The notes under the pieces are model-generated. The model saw nothing but the letters and a program-made list of their open reading frames with translations, searched no databases and had not been told where the DNA came from. This document shows positions 1 through 9,646 of a stretch of 41,878 nt of DNA, in pieces. Source of the stretch: Alphaproteobacteria bacterium (lineage in GTDB: Bacteria; Pseudomonadota; Alphaproteobacteria; Rhizobiales; Hyphomicrobiaceae); assembly GCA_018830445.1 (NCBI GenBank), contig JAHJSN010000088.1:1-41878 (forward strand), written 5' to 3'. Every line of letters begins with the position of its first letter. Positions within the stretch are counted from its first letter, which is position 1. Made by a program: the position numbers and the translations under genes.

Positions 1-68
1 GTCCCCACTTGCGGCTTGGCTCGATGCCAAACGTTTGGTGCAAAAGCTACACGAGAAGCATAGTTTTT

Positions 69-145
69 CTCGTGTTCCTTATGGCTCCGACACTTGGTCG
101 AGAGCGTGCTGCAAGGGGAACCAAGTGTCGGGGCCGGAACACGAG
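69..145. repeat. Palindromic repeat, copy A of the GTGTTCC family
   Basis: An inverted repeat upstream of gyrB. The outer arms are CTCGTGTTCC (69-78) and GGAACACGAG (136-145); the inner arms are ACACTTGGT-like and ACCAAGTGT-like. The right arm (ACCAAGTGTCGGGGCCGGAA) recurs in the copy at 30231-30291. The usual CTAG end is CTCG/CGAG here, so both arms changed together and the stem is kept. Confidence 0.85.
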
Positions 146-154
146 TGTTTGTAA

Positions 155-2633
<2,479 letters not shown>

Positions 2634-2641
2634 GGGTCTGA

Positions 2642-2992
2642 ATGCCGGTCCTGCCGAACATCGATGAAGCGGTTGTTGAAACGGCCAAAATATCGGATTA
2701 TTTGCTGAGCGAGTCACATCCGCAAGGTTCCACCAAAGCGCAATACTTTATGCGGTTTGGATTCGATGCTAGCCGGCCGGAAGAGTTTCAGGCTGCCATT
2801 ATGCTGCATGCAAAGCACAATGAAGTGACCGCATCCGAACGGAATCGGTTCGGAGTAAAGCATGTGATCGAAGGGCCGCTTGAGACGCCAGATGGGCGCA
2901 ACCCGGTTGTCCGTTCCATTTGGTTCATCGCGGAGAACGAAGCTGCGCCCCGGCTAGTAACCGTGGTGCCGATCGGGAGCGGACGCCAGTGA
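2642..2992 (+). CDS. DUF6883-like small protein
   Basis: A 116-aa soluble protein that starts 9 bp after the gyrB stop. It begins MPVLPNIDEAVVETAKISDY and keeps features I associate with the DUF6883 family: an N-terminal LPN..A.....KI..YLL segment, a central KGST-like 'PQGSTKAQYFMRFGF' block and a C-terminal strand pair ending LVTVVPI. No catalytic motif, signal peptide or membrane segment is seen. Its base composition is visibly more AT-rich than gyrB, which fits acquisition by transfer. It overlaps the next gene by 4 nt (GTGA), so the two are translationally coupled. The biochemical role is unknown. A toxin-antitoxin or immunity-type role for the pair is only a guess from the gene arrangement. 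Confidence 0.75.
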   Translation: MPVLPNIDEAVVETAKISDYLLSESHPQGSTKAQYFMRFGFDASRPEEFQAAIMLHAKHNEVTASERNRFGVKHVIEGPLETPDGRNPVVRSIWFIAENEAAPRLVTVVPIGSGRQ

Positions 2993-3213
2993 TAAAGGAA
3001 TTTGATCGCGTTGTCCTGGCGAAGGACTTGCCCGACGACCACCTCGTCGCCGGTGATATTGGAACCGTCGTAATGGTCCACGGTGGCGGCGCCGGCTATG
3101 AAGTCGAGTTCATGACTTTGACCGGCGAGACCCTCGCCGTCGTAACCGTCGAAGCGGACACTGTCCGCTCCATCGCCCCCCGCGAAATCGCCCACGTACG
3201 CGAGGTGGCATGA
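2989..3213 (+). CDS. DUF4926-like small protein
   Basis: A 74-aa protein that resembles the DUF4926 family: a small beta-barrel-like sequence with 'LAGDIGTVV-like' and 'YEVEFMTLTGETLAVVTVE' segments. The chosen start is GTG at 2989, because it overlaps the upstream stop as GTGA and the residues before it do not look like this family. The TGA stop lies exactly at the first base of the second gyrB 3'-end repeat (3211). It is the second gene of the inserted unit, and the two-gene overlap suggests the proteins work together. The function is unknown. Confidence 0.75.
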   Translation: MIKEFDRVVLAKDLPDDHLVAGDIGTVVMVHGGGAGYEVEFMTLTGETLAVVTVEADTVRSIAPREIAHVREVA

Positions 3214-3287
3214 TGGGCGACGTCGTCGAACCCCGCCGCGAATTCATCCAGGAGAACGCGCTGTCGGTGGCGAATTTGGATGTTTAA
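3210..3287 (+). pseudogene. gyrB 3'-end fragment (copy 2 of the direct repeat)
   Basis: A displaced gyrB tail. The reading frame ATG ATG GGC GAC and onward encodes 25 residues ending ALSVANLDV, identical to the end of GyrB after its second residue. It overlaps the upstream gene's stop (ATGA). The match to gyrB spans 3211-3288 with one synonymous serine codon (TCG for AGC). It cannot be a functional gyrase gene. It is either the original chromosomal tail pushed aside by the insertion, or a passenger from another gyrB allele. Confidence 0.85.
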
Positions 3288-3288
3288 G

Positions 3289-3621
3289 AACTTTGTCCCG
3301 GAAGCGGTTCTGCGCGGCTTCGTTGAGCGGTGTCGAGAAGGTTGACGCTGGCGTTGGAATTGGATTCCGAATTTGCTTTTCCCAGAAGCCGCCGCGAGCA
3401 ACTTCGCAGTTGACGCGTCAGTCACGCCCTCAGGCAATGTCCGGTGTTTCGGATGCTTCGGCGTTCTCCGGCGCGGAGCGATCCGCTGCCCTTTCCTCAT
3501 GCCATGCTTTCAACCTAACGTGAGAGCCGCTGTCCGCCGGAAACCGACTGTCGTTGGCCGTTGCGTTTGATCCGTTGCTGACCTTCCAAATACAAACGAC
3601 TTCCTTGTCTCTTGCCGCAGA
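3289..3621. other. Intergenic region without a convincing gene
   Basis: About 330 bp between the gyrB fragment and the convergent sulP gene. The short open frames here lack ribosome-binding sites and family resemblance. I see no clear terminator hairpin followed by a T-run. Confidence 0.6.
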
Positions 3622-5346
3622 TTACCAACCGGCCTGCGAACGCTGTCCAGCACCTTCAGAAGTCTTTGCAAGTGCTTCGTCGATGGTGGCGGCATAACGC
3701 ACGAGCGGTCGTTTTAGCCCATGGGTCACGAAGACCCGCCGGATGTCTCGGCTCGCGCTCGTGAGCCAGAGTTCAACTCCATGCTTGTGGGCCTTGTGGG
3801 CTAGCCCCTCGATCATGTTGGCGCCAGTCGAGTCGAGGAACGGCACAGCTGAGAAATCAACGATCAGCGCCTTGTGGCTGTCCTGAATTCGGTCGAGCAC
3901 CGATCCAATGGACGCTGTTGCGCCGAAGAACAGTGCGCCGGTGATGCGGTAGACCACGACCTCGGGGTTTGCTGCAACCTCCTCATCATAGGTTCCGCGT
4001 GGATGGGCTGTGTCCGCCTGGTCCCGGCCGACGAAGGGCGTGTGGCGCGCAACTGCAGTGGTCTTGCTCATCCGATGGATGAACAAGACCGAGCCGAGGG
4101 CAAAGCCCACCACGATAGCCTCGGTCAGCTCGCGGAAGATAGTCAGAAAGAACGTGGCGCCAAGCACCGCCGCCTCGCCCCAGCCGGATCGGACCAGAAT
4201 GGAGATCGCCGATTTCTCGATCATGTTCCAAGCTACGACAGCCAGGACACCCGCGAGGGCGGCCAGCGGGATGTAGGCGGCCAGCGGCGCCGCGATGAGC
4301 ATGAACAGGAGGAGAAAGACCGCGTGAAGCATGCCCGAGACGGGGCCATGGGCACCCGACCGCACATTGGTCGCAGTGCGGGCGATGGTGCCGGTTACGC
4401 AGAAACCGCCAAAGAGAGATGAGCCGATATTAGCCGCGCCTTGGGCGACGAGTTCACAGTTTGAGCGATGCCGGCGCCCGGTCATGCCGTCGGCGACAAC
4501 GGCGGAGAGAAGCGACTCGATCGCACCAAGAAGCGTAAACGAAACGGCGGCCGGAAGAACCGCCATAAGCTTTTCGAGAGATAGGTTCGGCAGGTTGGGA
4601 ACCGGAAGAGTCGAGGGGATGCCACCGAACTTCGAGCCGATCGTATGCACAGGCAGGCCGAGAACTGCCGTTGCGACCGCGGCGATGCCCACCGCGATCA
4701 GCATGCCCGGCCAATGCGGCCGCCAGTGGCGCAGGCCGAGGATAATCGCGATCGTGACGATCGAGACCGCGAGGGCAGTGGGTGTCAGGCTGTCGCGCAC
4801 AGCCCAGAGTGCGTGGAGTTTTTCAAGCAATTCACCTGGCTCACGCTCAAGCGTGAGGCCGAAGAGCTCCTTGATCTGGCTGGCGAAGATGATTACCGCA
4901 ATTCCGGCCGTGAATCCGACCGTAACAGGGAAGGGAATGAACTTGATGAAGGTTCCGAGGCGAAGGAGGCCGACGGCTATCAGCAAAAGGCCCGACAGGA
5001 AGGTGGCCAAAATCAGCCCCTCCATCTCATGCTGAGCCACCGTCGCAGCAACCAGCACGATGAAGGCACCGGCCGGCCCGCCAATCTGGAATCGCGAGCC
5101 ACCAAGAAGAGAAACCAGGAACCCGCCAACGATGGCGGTAACGAGACCCTGTCCTGGTGTTGCACCAGAGGCGATCGCTATGGCCATGGACAGCGGTAGC
5201 GCCACGATGGCGACCGTGAGTCCCGCGATAGCGTCGGCGCGCAACTGCCGGAGACCGTAACCTTCTTTCAGGACAGTCAGGAGTTTCGGAGCATAAAGAT
5301 CGGCTAAGCTCGGCACCACGAGCTGTCTGGCGGTCTCGGCGTCCAT
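3622..5346 (-). CDS. SulP-family anion transporter with STAS domain
   Basis: An inner-membrane permease of the SLC26/SulP family, 574 aa, the usual length for bacterial members. The N-terminal 400 residues hold many hydrophobic segments, including the family-typical 'AGLTVAIVALPLSMAIAIA' and the 'GGRRHRSNCELVAQGAAN-like' cytoplasmic loop with NxELxAQGxxN character. The last 110 residues form a STAS domain (EVVVYRITGALFFGA ... LIVDFSAVPFLDSTGANMIEG), with the conserved DSTG serine/threonine site. The substrate could be sulfate, bicarbonate or an organic anion; the sequence does not decide. It lies 30 bp downstream of a small XRE regulator on the same strand and is probably co-transcribed with it. 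Confidence 0.93.
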   Translation of the reverse strand: MDAETARQLVVPSLADLYAPKLLTVLKEGYGLRQLRADAIAGLTVAIVALPLSMAIAIASGATPGQGLVTAIVGGFLVSLLGGSRFQIGGPAGAFIVLVAATVAQHEMEGLILATFLSGLLLIAVGLLRLGTFIKFIPFPVTVGFTAGIAVIIFASQIKELFGLTLEREPGELLEKLHALWAVRDSLTPTALAVSIVTIAIILGLRHWRPHWPGMLIAVGIAAVATAVLGLPVHTIGSKFGGIPSTLPVPNLPNLSLEKLMAVLPAAVSFTLLGAIESLLSAVVADGMTGRRHRSNCELVAQGAANIGSSLFGGFCVTGTIARTATNVRSGAHGPVSGMLHAVFLLLFMLIAAPLAAYIPLAALAGVLAVVAWNMIEKSAISILVRSGWGEAAVLGATFFLTIFRELTEAIVVGFALGSVLFIHRMSKTTAVARHTPFVGRDQADTAHPRGTYDEEVAANPEVVVYRITGALFFGATASIGSVLDRIQDSHKALIVDFSAVPFLDSTGANMIEGLAHKAHKHGVELWLTSASRDIRRVFVTHGLKRPLVRYAATIDEALAKTSEGAGQRSQAGW

Positions 5347-5376
5347 CTGGTCAGCACCTTGTATCCAAACGACTCG

Positions 5377-5667
5377 TCAATCTTTCTGGGCACAAGATTT
5401 CAGACGCACTCCGCGCCCCTCTGCCGTGCTTGGGACGCCTTCTCTGATCAATTCCACACCTGCCAACTCCAGCGCAGTGACGACCTTCGTCAGGCTGTCG
5501 ACCACGCCACGAACGTTGCCCGTGCTTGCTTCCATCCGCTGGATCGTCGGGATGGATAGGCCGGAAAGATCGGCAAGCGTTTTCTGGTCGATACCAAGAA
5601 GCGCACGAGCGGCGCGCAGCTGAGGGCCAGTGATCATGATCGTATCCAAAAGGCTGTAATTCTGCAA
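5377..5667 (-). CDS. XRE-family transcriptional regulator
   Basis: A small DNA-binding protein of up to 96 aa. The helix-turn-helix is clear: 'QLRAARALLGIDQKTLADLS' followed by 'LSIPTIQRMEAS'. The likely start is the internal ATG at 5637 (MITGPQLRAARALL), which is where proteins of this type usually begin; the upstream ATG at 5667 would add ten residues. It lies immediately upstream of the SulP gene on the same strand, a common pairing, so it probably regulates that transporter. An imperfect CTGATGTGTCAG palindrome at 5689-5700 upstream of the gene might be its operator, but this is unproven. Confidence 0.85.
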   Translation of the reverse strand: MQNYSLLDTIMITGPQLRAARALLGIDQKTLADLSGLSIPTIQRMEASTGNVRGVVDSLTKVVTALELAGVELIREGVPSTAEGRGVRLKSCAQKD

Positions 5668-6513
5668 ATCAGAACCAACATACTGATGTGTCAGATATCA
5701 AAAGAGCAATGCTGGGTCAATTGTCCGAGTGATTCCGGAAGCTTGGCTGTTACCCAATAACTCGGGCCAATTTTCGATTCTCCGTTGGTTCGACGTCCGT
5801 CGCTTTTTGGCCCTTCGCGACAGCACCGCAACATCCAGAGACCGGTGTGCCCAGAAAGCTGACGGATTTTCCCCGGCCCGCCGCTCTGCGCAGTCCATGC
5901 CGGCTGTTGAGGGTGCTGCGGCCAAGCTTCGGCGCACAAAGCCCGGACACCTTCCAGGATGCACCGACGTCCCCTTCCTCTGCCCATGCAGCAAACCCGC
6001 ACAATTTCAAAAAAGAGGGGAGTCGGGGGAGCCCTCCCCCGATGGGGCGCGGGGCCAGCCCCGCTCGCGAAGTGACATGGCGTGCGGCTCCCGGCCTCCG
6101 CCATCCCCGCTTCAGCCGCGCATCCGGGCACGTCGCGGGTGTCGCCAGCGTTCGCCTGCGCCGGAACGGCTATAACGCCTGCGGACGCCAATGCGCCTTG
6201 AAACTCGGCAATTGAGTCTGAGAGACGTGACGCGGATCGCCGTCCTCCGGCGGTTTGACGTTTTGTGCTCATGGCGGCGGCTTGGAGCAAAGCGGCAAAG
6301 GCCGGCTCGCTCTGCGGAACCGGCACCCGGCGTCAAGAACCGGGGTGACATTGGAGCGGCTGCGCCGCTGCGGTTCGTACCCGCCCGCATTTAACGAACC
6401 TACGCTGCACAGAAACAGAAACGCTCGACTGCAAGCTGTGCCTTGCAAAAACTGCAGACCAAACGATAACGTCACCTGACGCTGCAACGCATGCCGTAAA
6501 AAAGGGAACAGTC
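5668..6513. other. 850-bp stretch without a convincing gene
   Basis: The open frames in this region overlap on both strands and none resembles a known family. It holds a GC-rich block near 6015-6055 with two possible hairpins (GGGGGAG/CTCCCCC and GGGGC.../...GCCCC). It may be decayed coding sequence or a non-coding region. The divergent promoters of the XRE-sulP operon and the SDR gene must lie at its two ends. Confidence 0.5.
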
Positions 6514-7308
6514 ATGGACTACAAGCTGAAGGGCAAGCGCGCCCTCGTCACCGGTTCGTCAAAGGCCGTGGGGATCGGCAGGGCAACAGCCAACATGCTG
6601 GCTGCCGAGGGTGCGCACGTCATTTTGCACGGCCGCTCGAAAGAAGCCCTTGCACCGGCACTGGCGAGCCTGCCGGGCGCTTCGATGGTGGTCGGCGATC
6701 TCTCCAGTCAGGCCGGGATCGACGATGTCATCGCGCAAGTCGAGGCGATCGGTCCCGTCGACATCCTCGTCAACAACGCCGCGACCTTCGAGCCGAAGGA
6801 TTTCTTCGATATTCCCTACGATGAATGGGTTTATTTCTTTGAAACCAATGTGATGTCGGGTGTCTGGCTTTCCCGCGCGCTGATGCCGGGCATGCTTGCA
6901 AGGGATTGGGGACGCATCCTGTTCATCGCAAGCGAATCGGCCGTCAACATCCCCGTCGAGATGATTCACTACGGCATGACCAAGACGGCTCAACTCGCCG
7001 TTTCACGCGGACTGTCCGAAAAAACCAAGGGCACCAACGTGACCGTGAACGCGGTGATGCCGGGGCCGACGATGACCGATGGCGTCGACATCTTCCTTGA
7101 CGATTTCGCCCGCACCGAAGGCATCGACAAGAGCAGGTTCGTCAACGAAACCTTCTTCCGGGAGGCGCGGCCATCGTCGCTGCTGCAACGGTTCACGACA
7201 CCAGAAGAAGTCGCCCACATGATCGTCTATCTATGCTCTCCGCTATCGAGCGCCACCAACGGCTCGGCGCTTCGCGTCGACGGCGGTGTCGTGAAATCCG
7301 CGTTTTGA
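6514..7308 (+). CDS. Short-chain dehydrogenase/reductase (SDR family)
   Basis: A 264-aa cytosolic NAD(P)-dependent oxidoreductase of the classical SDR type. The cofactor glycine motif is TGSSKAVGIG (residues 13-22), the structural NNA motif is at 87-89, and the catalytic Tyr153 and Lys157 lie in YGMTK with serines at 140 and 142 in front. The C-terminal LRVDGG is also typical. An arginine after the second strand (HGRS) hints at NADP(H) preference. The substrate cannot be read from the sequence. It starts at ATG 6514 behind a purine-rich AAAAAAGGGAAC. There are no obvious operon partners. Confidence 0.95.
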   Translation: MDYKLKGKRALVTGSSKAVGIGRATANMLAAEGAHVILHGRSKEALAPALASLPGASMVVGDLSSQAGIDDVIAQVEAIGPVDILVNNAATFEPKDFFDIPYDEWVYFFETNVMSGVWLSRALMPGMLARDWGRILFIASESAVNIPVEMIHYGMTKTAQLAVSRGLSEKTKGTNVTVNAVMPGPTMTDGVDIFLDDFARTEGIDKSRFVNETFFREARPSSLLQRFTTPEEVAHMIVYLCSPLSSATNGSALRVDGGVVKSAF

Positions 7309-7540
7309 GATAGCCGTCCCGGTCAAGCCGGAAAGGTTTGGCTGCAACCCGGGGTGCAACGGATGTTCGGGACGTTTGGCCGCCCCGCGATTTGCGGAGG
7401 GAAGTGCGAGTCAGGGGCGGATCGGCCGGAATGCTTCGATATGAACTGCCTCCCTCTCCCACCTCGCCGACTTTGACCAGAATCATTGTTCGCCACGGCC
7501 GTTCAGCCAGACTGGATGCAAATCCAGATTGGAGGCGTTC

Positions 7541-7945
7541 ATGTCTTTGAACAAAGTCGCAATCCTCGCCCTGAGCATCGCCGGCCTCGCCGGGCAGGCG
7601 CTGGCAGCCGACCAGACCCCGATCGTCAGCGGCGAGGACGAGTTCCTGTGGAACTGCGCCGAGTGCCACGGCTTCGAGGGCAAGGGCGACGGCCCGCTTG
7701 CCAAGGCGCTGATCAAACCGCCCGCCGACCTGACGAAGATTGCCGAACGCAACGTCGGCGTCTTTCCCGAAGATACCATTGCCGCCATGATCGCCGGCAA
7801 GGAGTCGGTGATGGGCCATCAGTCGTTCCAGATGCCGAAGTTCTGGGAGCGGTTCGAGCGGTCCGAAGGCCAGCGCGGGTTTGATCCCGCCGAAGTACGC
7901 ATCAAGGCCATCGTCGATTACCTGAAAACGATCCAGGCGCCTTGA
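7541..7945 (+). CDS. Small monohaem cytochrome c
   Basis: A periplasmic class I-like c-type cytochrome, 134 aa, with an N-terminal signal peptide ending ...GQALAAD. The haem site is CAECH, followed by the usual G..GKGDGPLA block and PPADLTKI. A methionine in the MPKFW region is the likely axial ligand. The start at ATG 7541 is set by GGAGG at 7531-7535. It is clearly paralogous to the cytochrome at 38509-38952 (shared SGEDEF/SGEEEF, GKGxGPLA and PPADLT.I blocks). It probably carries electrons to an oxidase or reductase elsewhere in the genome; no partner enzyme is adjacent. Confidence 0.92.
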   Translation: MSLNKVAILALSIAGLAGQALAADQTPIVSGEDEFLWNCAECHGFEGKGDGPLAKALIKPPADLTKIAERNVGVFPEDTIAAMIAGKESVMGHQSFQMPKFWERFERSEGQRGFDPAEVRIKAIVDYLKTIQAP

Positions 7946-7975
7946 GGCGACCACCCTGGCGTTTAATCACACGCC

Positions 7976-8389
7976 TCAAACTTCCGGCAATAGCGCGTCC
8001 AGCTCCGGCGTCATCACGATGTCGTCCTGGTCGTCGCCGGAGGAGTGCACCACGATCCACGTACACGGTGCGCCCGAGTCGTTGACAGGGGCATGCGGCA
8101 CGTCGCGCGGCATGAACATCTGCTCGCCGGCGACCAGTTCGGCGCGGTGCTCCATGGCCTCGCCGTAGTGGACCGAGCAGCGCCCTTCCATGAGATAGGC
8201 GATGGTGTCGATGTCCTTGTGGTAATGCGACTTTGCTCTCGCGCCGGGCGGCATCGGCAGCACGTTCATGCACACGTCGGTGTCCCCGACCGTGCCGCGC
8301 GACACGCCCGCCTGATAGGTGAACCCTTGCTGGCCGACGTATGTCTGCCCTGGCTTGATCACCTTCGCCCGTTCGGCTTCCGATCCCAT
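7976..8389 (-). CDS. Cupin-domain protein
   Basis: A 137-aa single-domain cupin. Motif 1 is visible as SHYHKDIDTIAYLMEGRCSV, with His, His and an acidic residue as possible metal ligands; motif 2 lies around FMPRDVPHAPVND and provides the third histidine. Such proteins may be small dioxygenases, isomerases or binding proteins, and the substrate is not evident. The gene starts 30 bp downstream of a truncated membrane-protein gene on the same strand, so the two probably once formed an operon. Confidence 0.9.
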   Translation of the reverse strand: MGSEAERAKVIKPGQTYVGQQGFTYQAGVSRGTVGDTDVCMNVLPMPPGARAKSHYHKDIDTIAYLMEGRCSVHYGEAMEHRAELVAGEQMFMPRDVPHAPVNDSGAPCTWIVVHSSGDDQDDIVMTPELDALLPEV

Positions 8390-8419
8390 GGCAAGTCTCC
8401 CTTGTGCTTGAGACGTTCC

Positions 8420-8595
8420 TCACTCGCCGCCGCTGGTCGCGTGGCTTTCGTGTGAACTCCGCGCTTCGATCAACGCGACTGCCGGATAGACCAGCGCGGC
8501 TGCGATCACCCCAGTCGTATAAGGCGCGCTGAAATCGAGCAGCAGCGGCCCGGTCAGCGCCCACACCAGCCCGCCGGCCGCAGGCAATGCTGTTG
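8420..8595 (-). pseudogene. Truncated membrane-protein gene (3' remnant)
   Basis: The reading frame that ends at 8420 encodes a hydrophobic tail with two likely membrane segments (GLVWALTGPLLLDFS and YTTGVIAAALVYPAVALIE), then a short polar C-terminus. Upstream of about position 8595 the same frame turns into unrelated polar sequence and the DNA becomes AT-richer, where the island begins. I read this as the 3' end of an integral membrane protein whose 5' part was lost when the 8600-11500 island arrived. The family is not recognised, and the exact breakpoint is uncertain by some tens of bases. Confidence 0.55.
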
Positions 8596-8681
8596 ATTTA
8601 CAGTGGACGAACTTACCGCTGCAGAGTAAGTTGGAGGCCGTACGTTCCGGTTGTCCAATTTGAAATCCAGATGAGTAGCCG

Positions 8682-9614
8682 ATGAAATCGATCAGCATTG
8701 AAACAGCTGAGGGGCTACGACTCGACGCCGCCATTGCCCACGATGATCCGCTGATCGAGAGATTTTATCAACGTTATGATCGAGCATTTTTCTTGCCAAA
8801 TGAAAAGGAATCATTTGAAGGCTTCATCGCATGTCATGCTATGAATTCCGGGCAACCATACGCTGAACTCTCTGAGACTTATGGACCGTTTCGAGAGTTC
8901 ACCTGCCTTGCATCAAGTAGCAAGGATTCAATTATTGGCGGTGTCAACTTCATTGCTTTCCCGGTTATCAAGAACCAAAATCAGGGCGGGCCAATTGCAT
9001 TGGTCAACCTGAACTACATTTTCATCGATCAGGAACATCGGCGTCGCGGACTCTTCCGGCGCCTAGTTCGTTCAATTCCAGAAGCGGCCTATCGCTTGCT
9101 ATCCGTAACCAATCCAAGTGATATTCCGGTCGTCGCTACTGAATACTCCCAAAACGTCCATATATTCATCGAGCAGAACGATCCGTTTCGTATGCCTCAA
9201 GAGGACTATGAACTAGATAGTCGACTAACCGGACTCGATCAGCGCCAGCGTATTGCGATTTGGGCGAAGCTGGGCGCCAAGCTTATTGATTTTCCGTATG
9301 CTCAGCCGCCGCTTTCCTCAAGCCAGGAAGCCGACCACACGCTGGTTTACGGCATATTAGGCGCCAATGAAGATCAGTTGGATTCCTGCGAACTGTGTAA
9401 TCACCTTCGTCGCTTCTTCGGCGTGTCTGTTTTGAAAGGACACTCGATCGAAAGCGAGCCGACTGCGGCACGACAAGTCGCACTTCTTGAGCAAATGTGT
9501 CTGGAAGGCAAACTCATCCCACTTCTTGATGGAAGAAGGGTGCTTGAACTTCCTGAGAGATCAGATGAGAAGACTTCGCTTTCACTGGTGGAAGTGTTGC
9601 GAACGTTACCTTAA
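8682..9614 (+). CDS. GNAT-family N-acetyltransferase
   Basis: A 310-aa protein with a recognisable GNAT core near residues 100-135: a hydrophobic strand (ALVNLNYIFIDQEHR) followed by the acetyl-CoA loop QEHRRRGLFRRLVR, which fits the Q/R-x-x-G-x-G/A pattern with the second glycine replaced. The flanking N- and C-terminal parts, about 80 and 175 residues, match nothing I recognise. The start is ATG 8682. The codon use is clearly AT-richer than the surrounding chromosome. It lies 32 bp upstream of the 614-aa membrane-anchored protein and is probably co-transcribed with it. The substrate is unknown; it could be a small molecule, a protein or a toxin. Confidence 0.75.
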   Translation: MKSISIETAEGLRLDAAIAHDDPLIERFYQRYDRAFFLPNEKESFEGFIACHAMNSGQPYAELSETYGPFREFTCLASSSKDSIIGGVNFIAFPVIKNQNQGGPIALVNLNYIFIDQEHRRRGLFRRLVRSIPEAAYRLLSVTNPSDIPVVATEYSQNVHIFIEQNDPFRMPQEDYELDSRLTGLDQRQRIAIWAKLGAKLIDFPYAQPPLSSSQEADHTLVYGILGANEDQLDSCELCNHLRRFFGVSVLKGHSIESEPTAARQVALLEQMCLEGKLIPLLDGRRVLELPERSDEKTSLSLVEVLRTLP

Positions 9615-9646
9615 CGCGTCGTGGCCTTGGTCGGAGGGGGGTAATT

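Noticed and set aside
5691-6326. A 211-codon open frame on the minus strand
   Set aside because: No ribosome-binding site, no recognisable domain and overlapping open frames on both strands; treated as a gene-free stretch.
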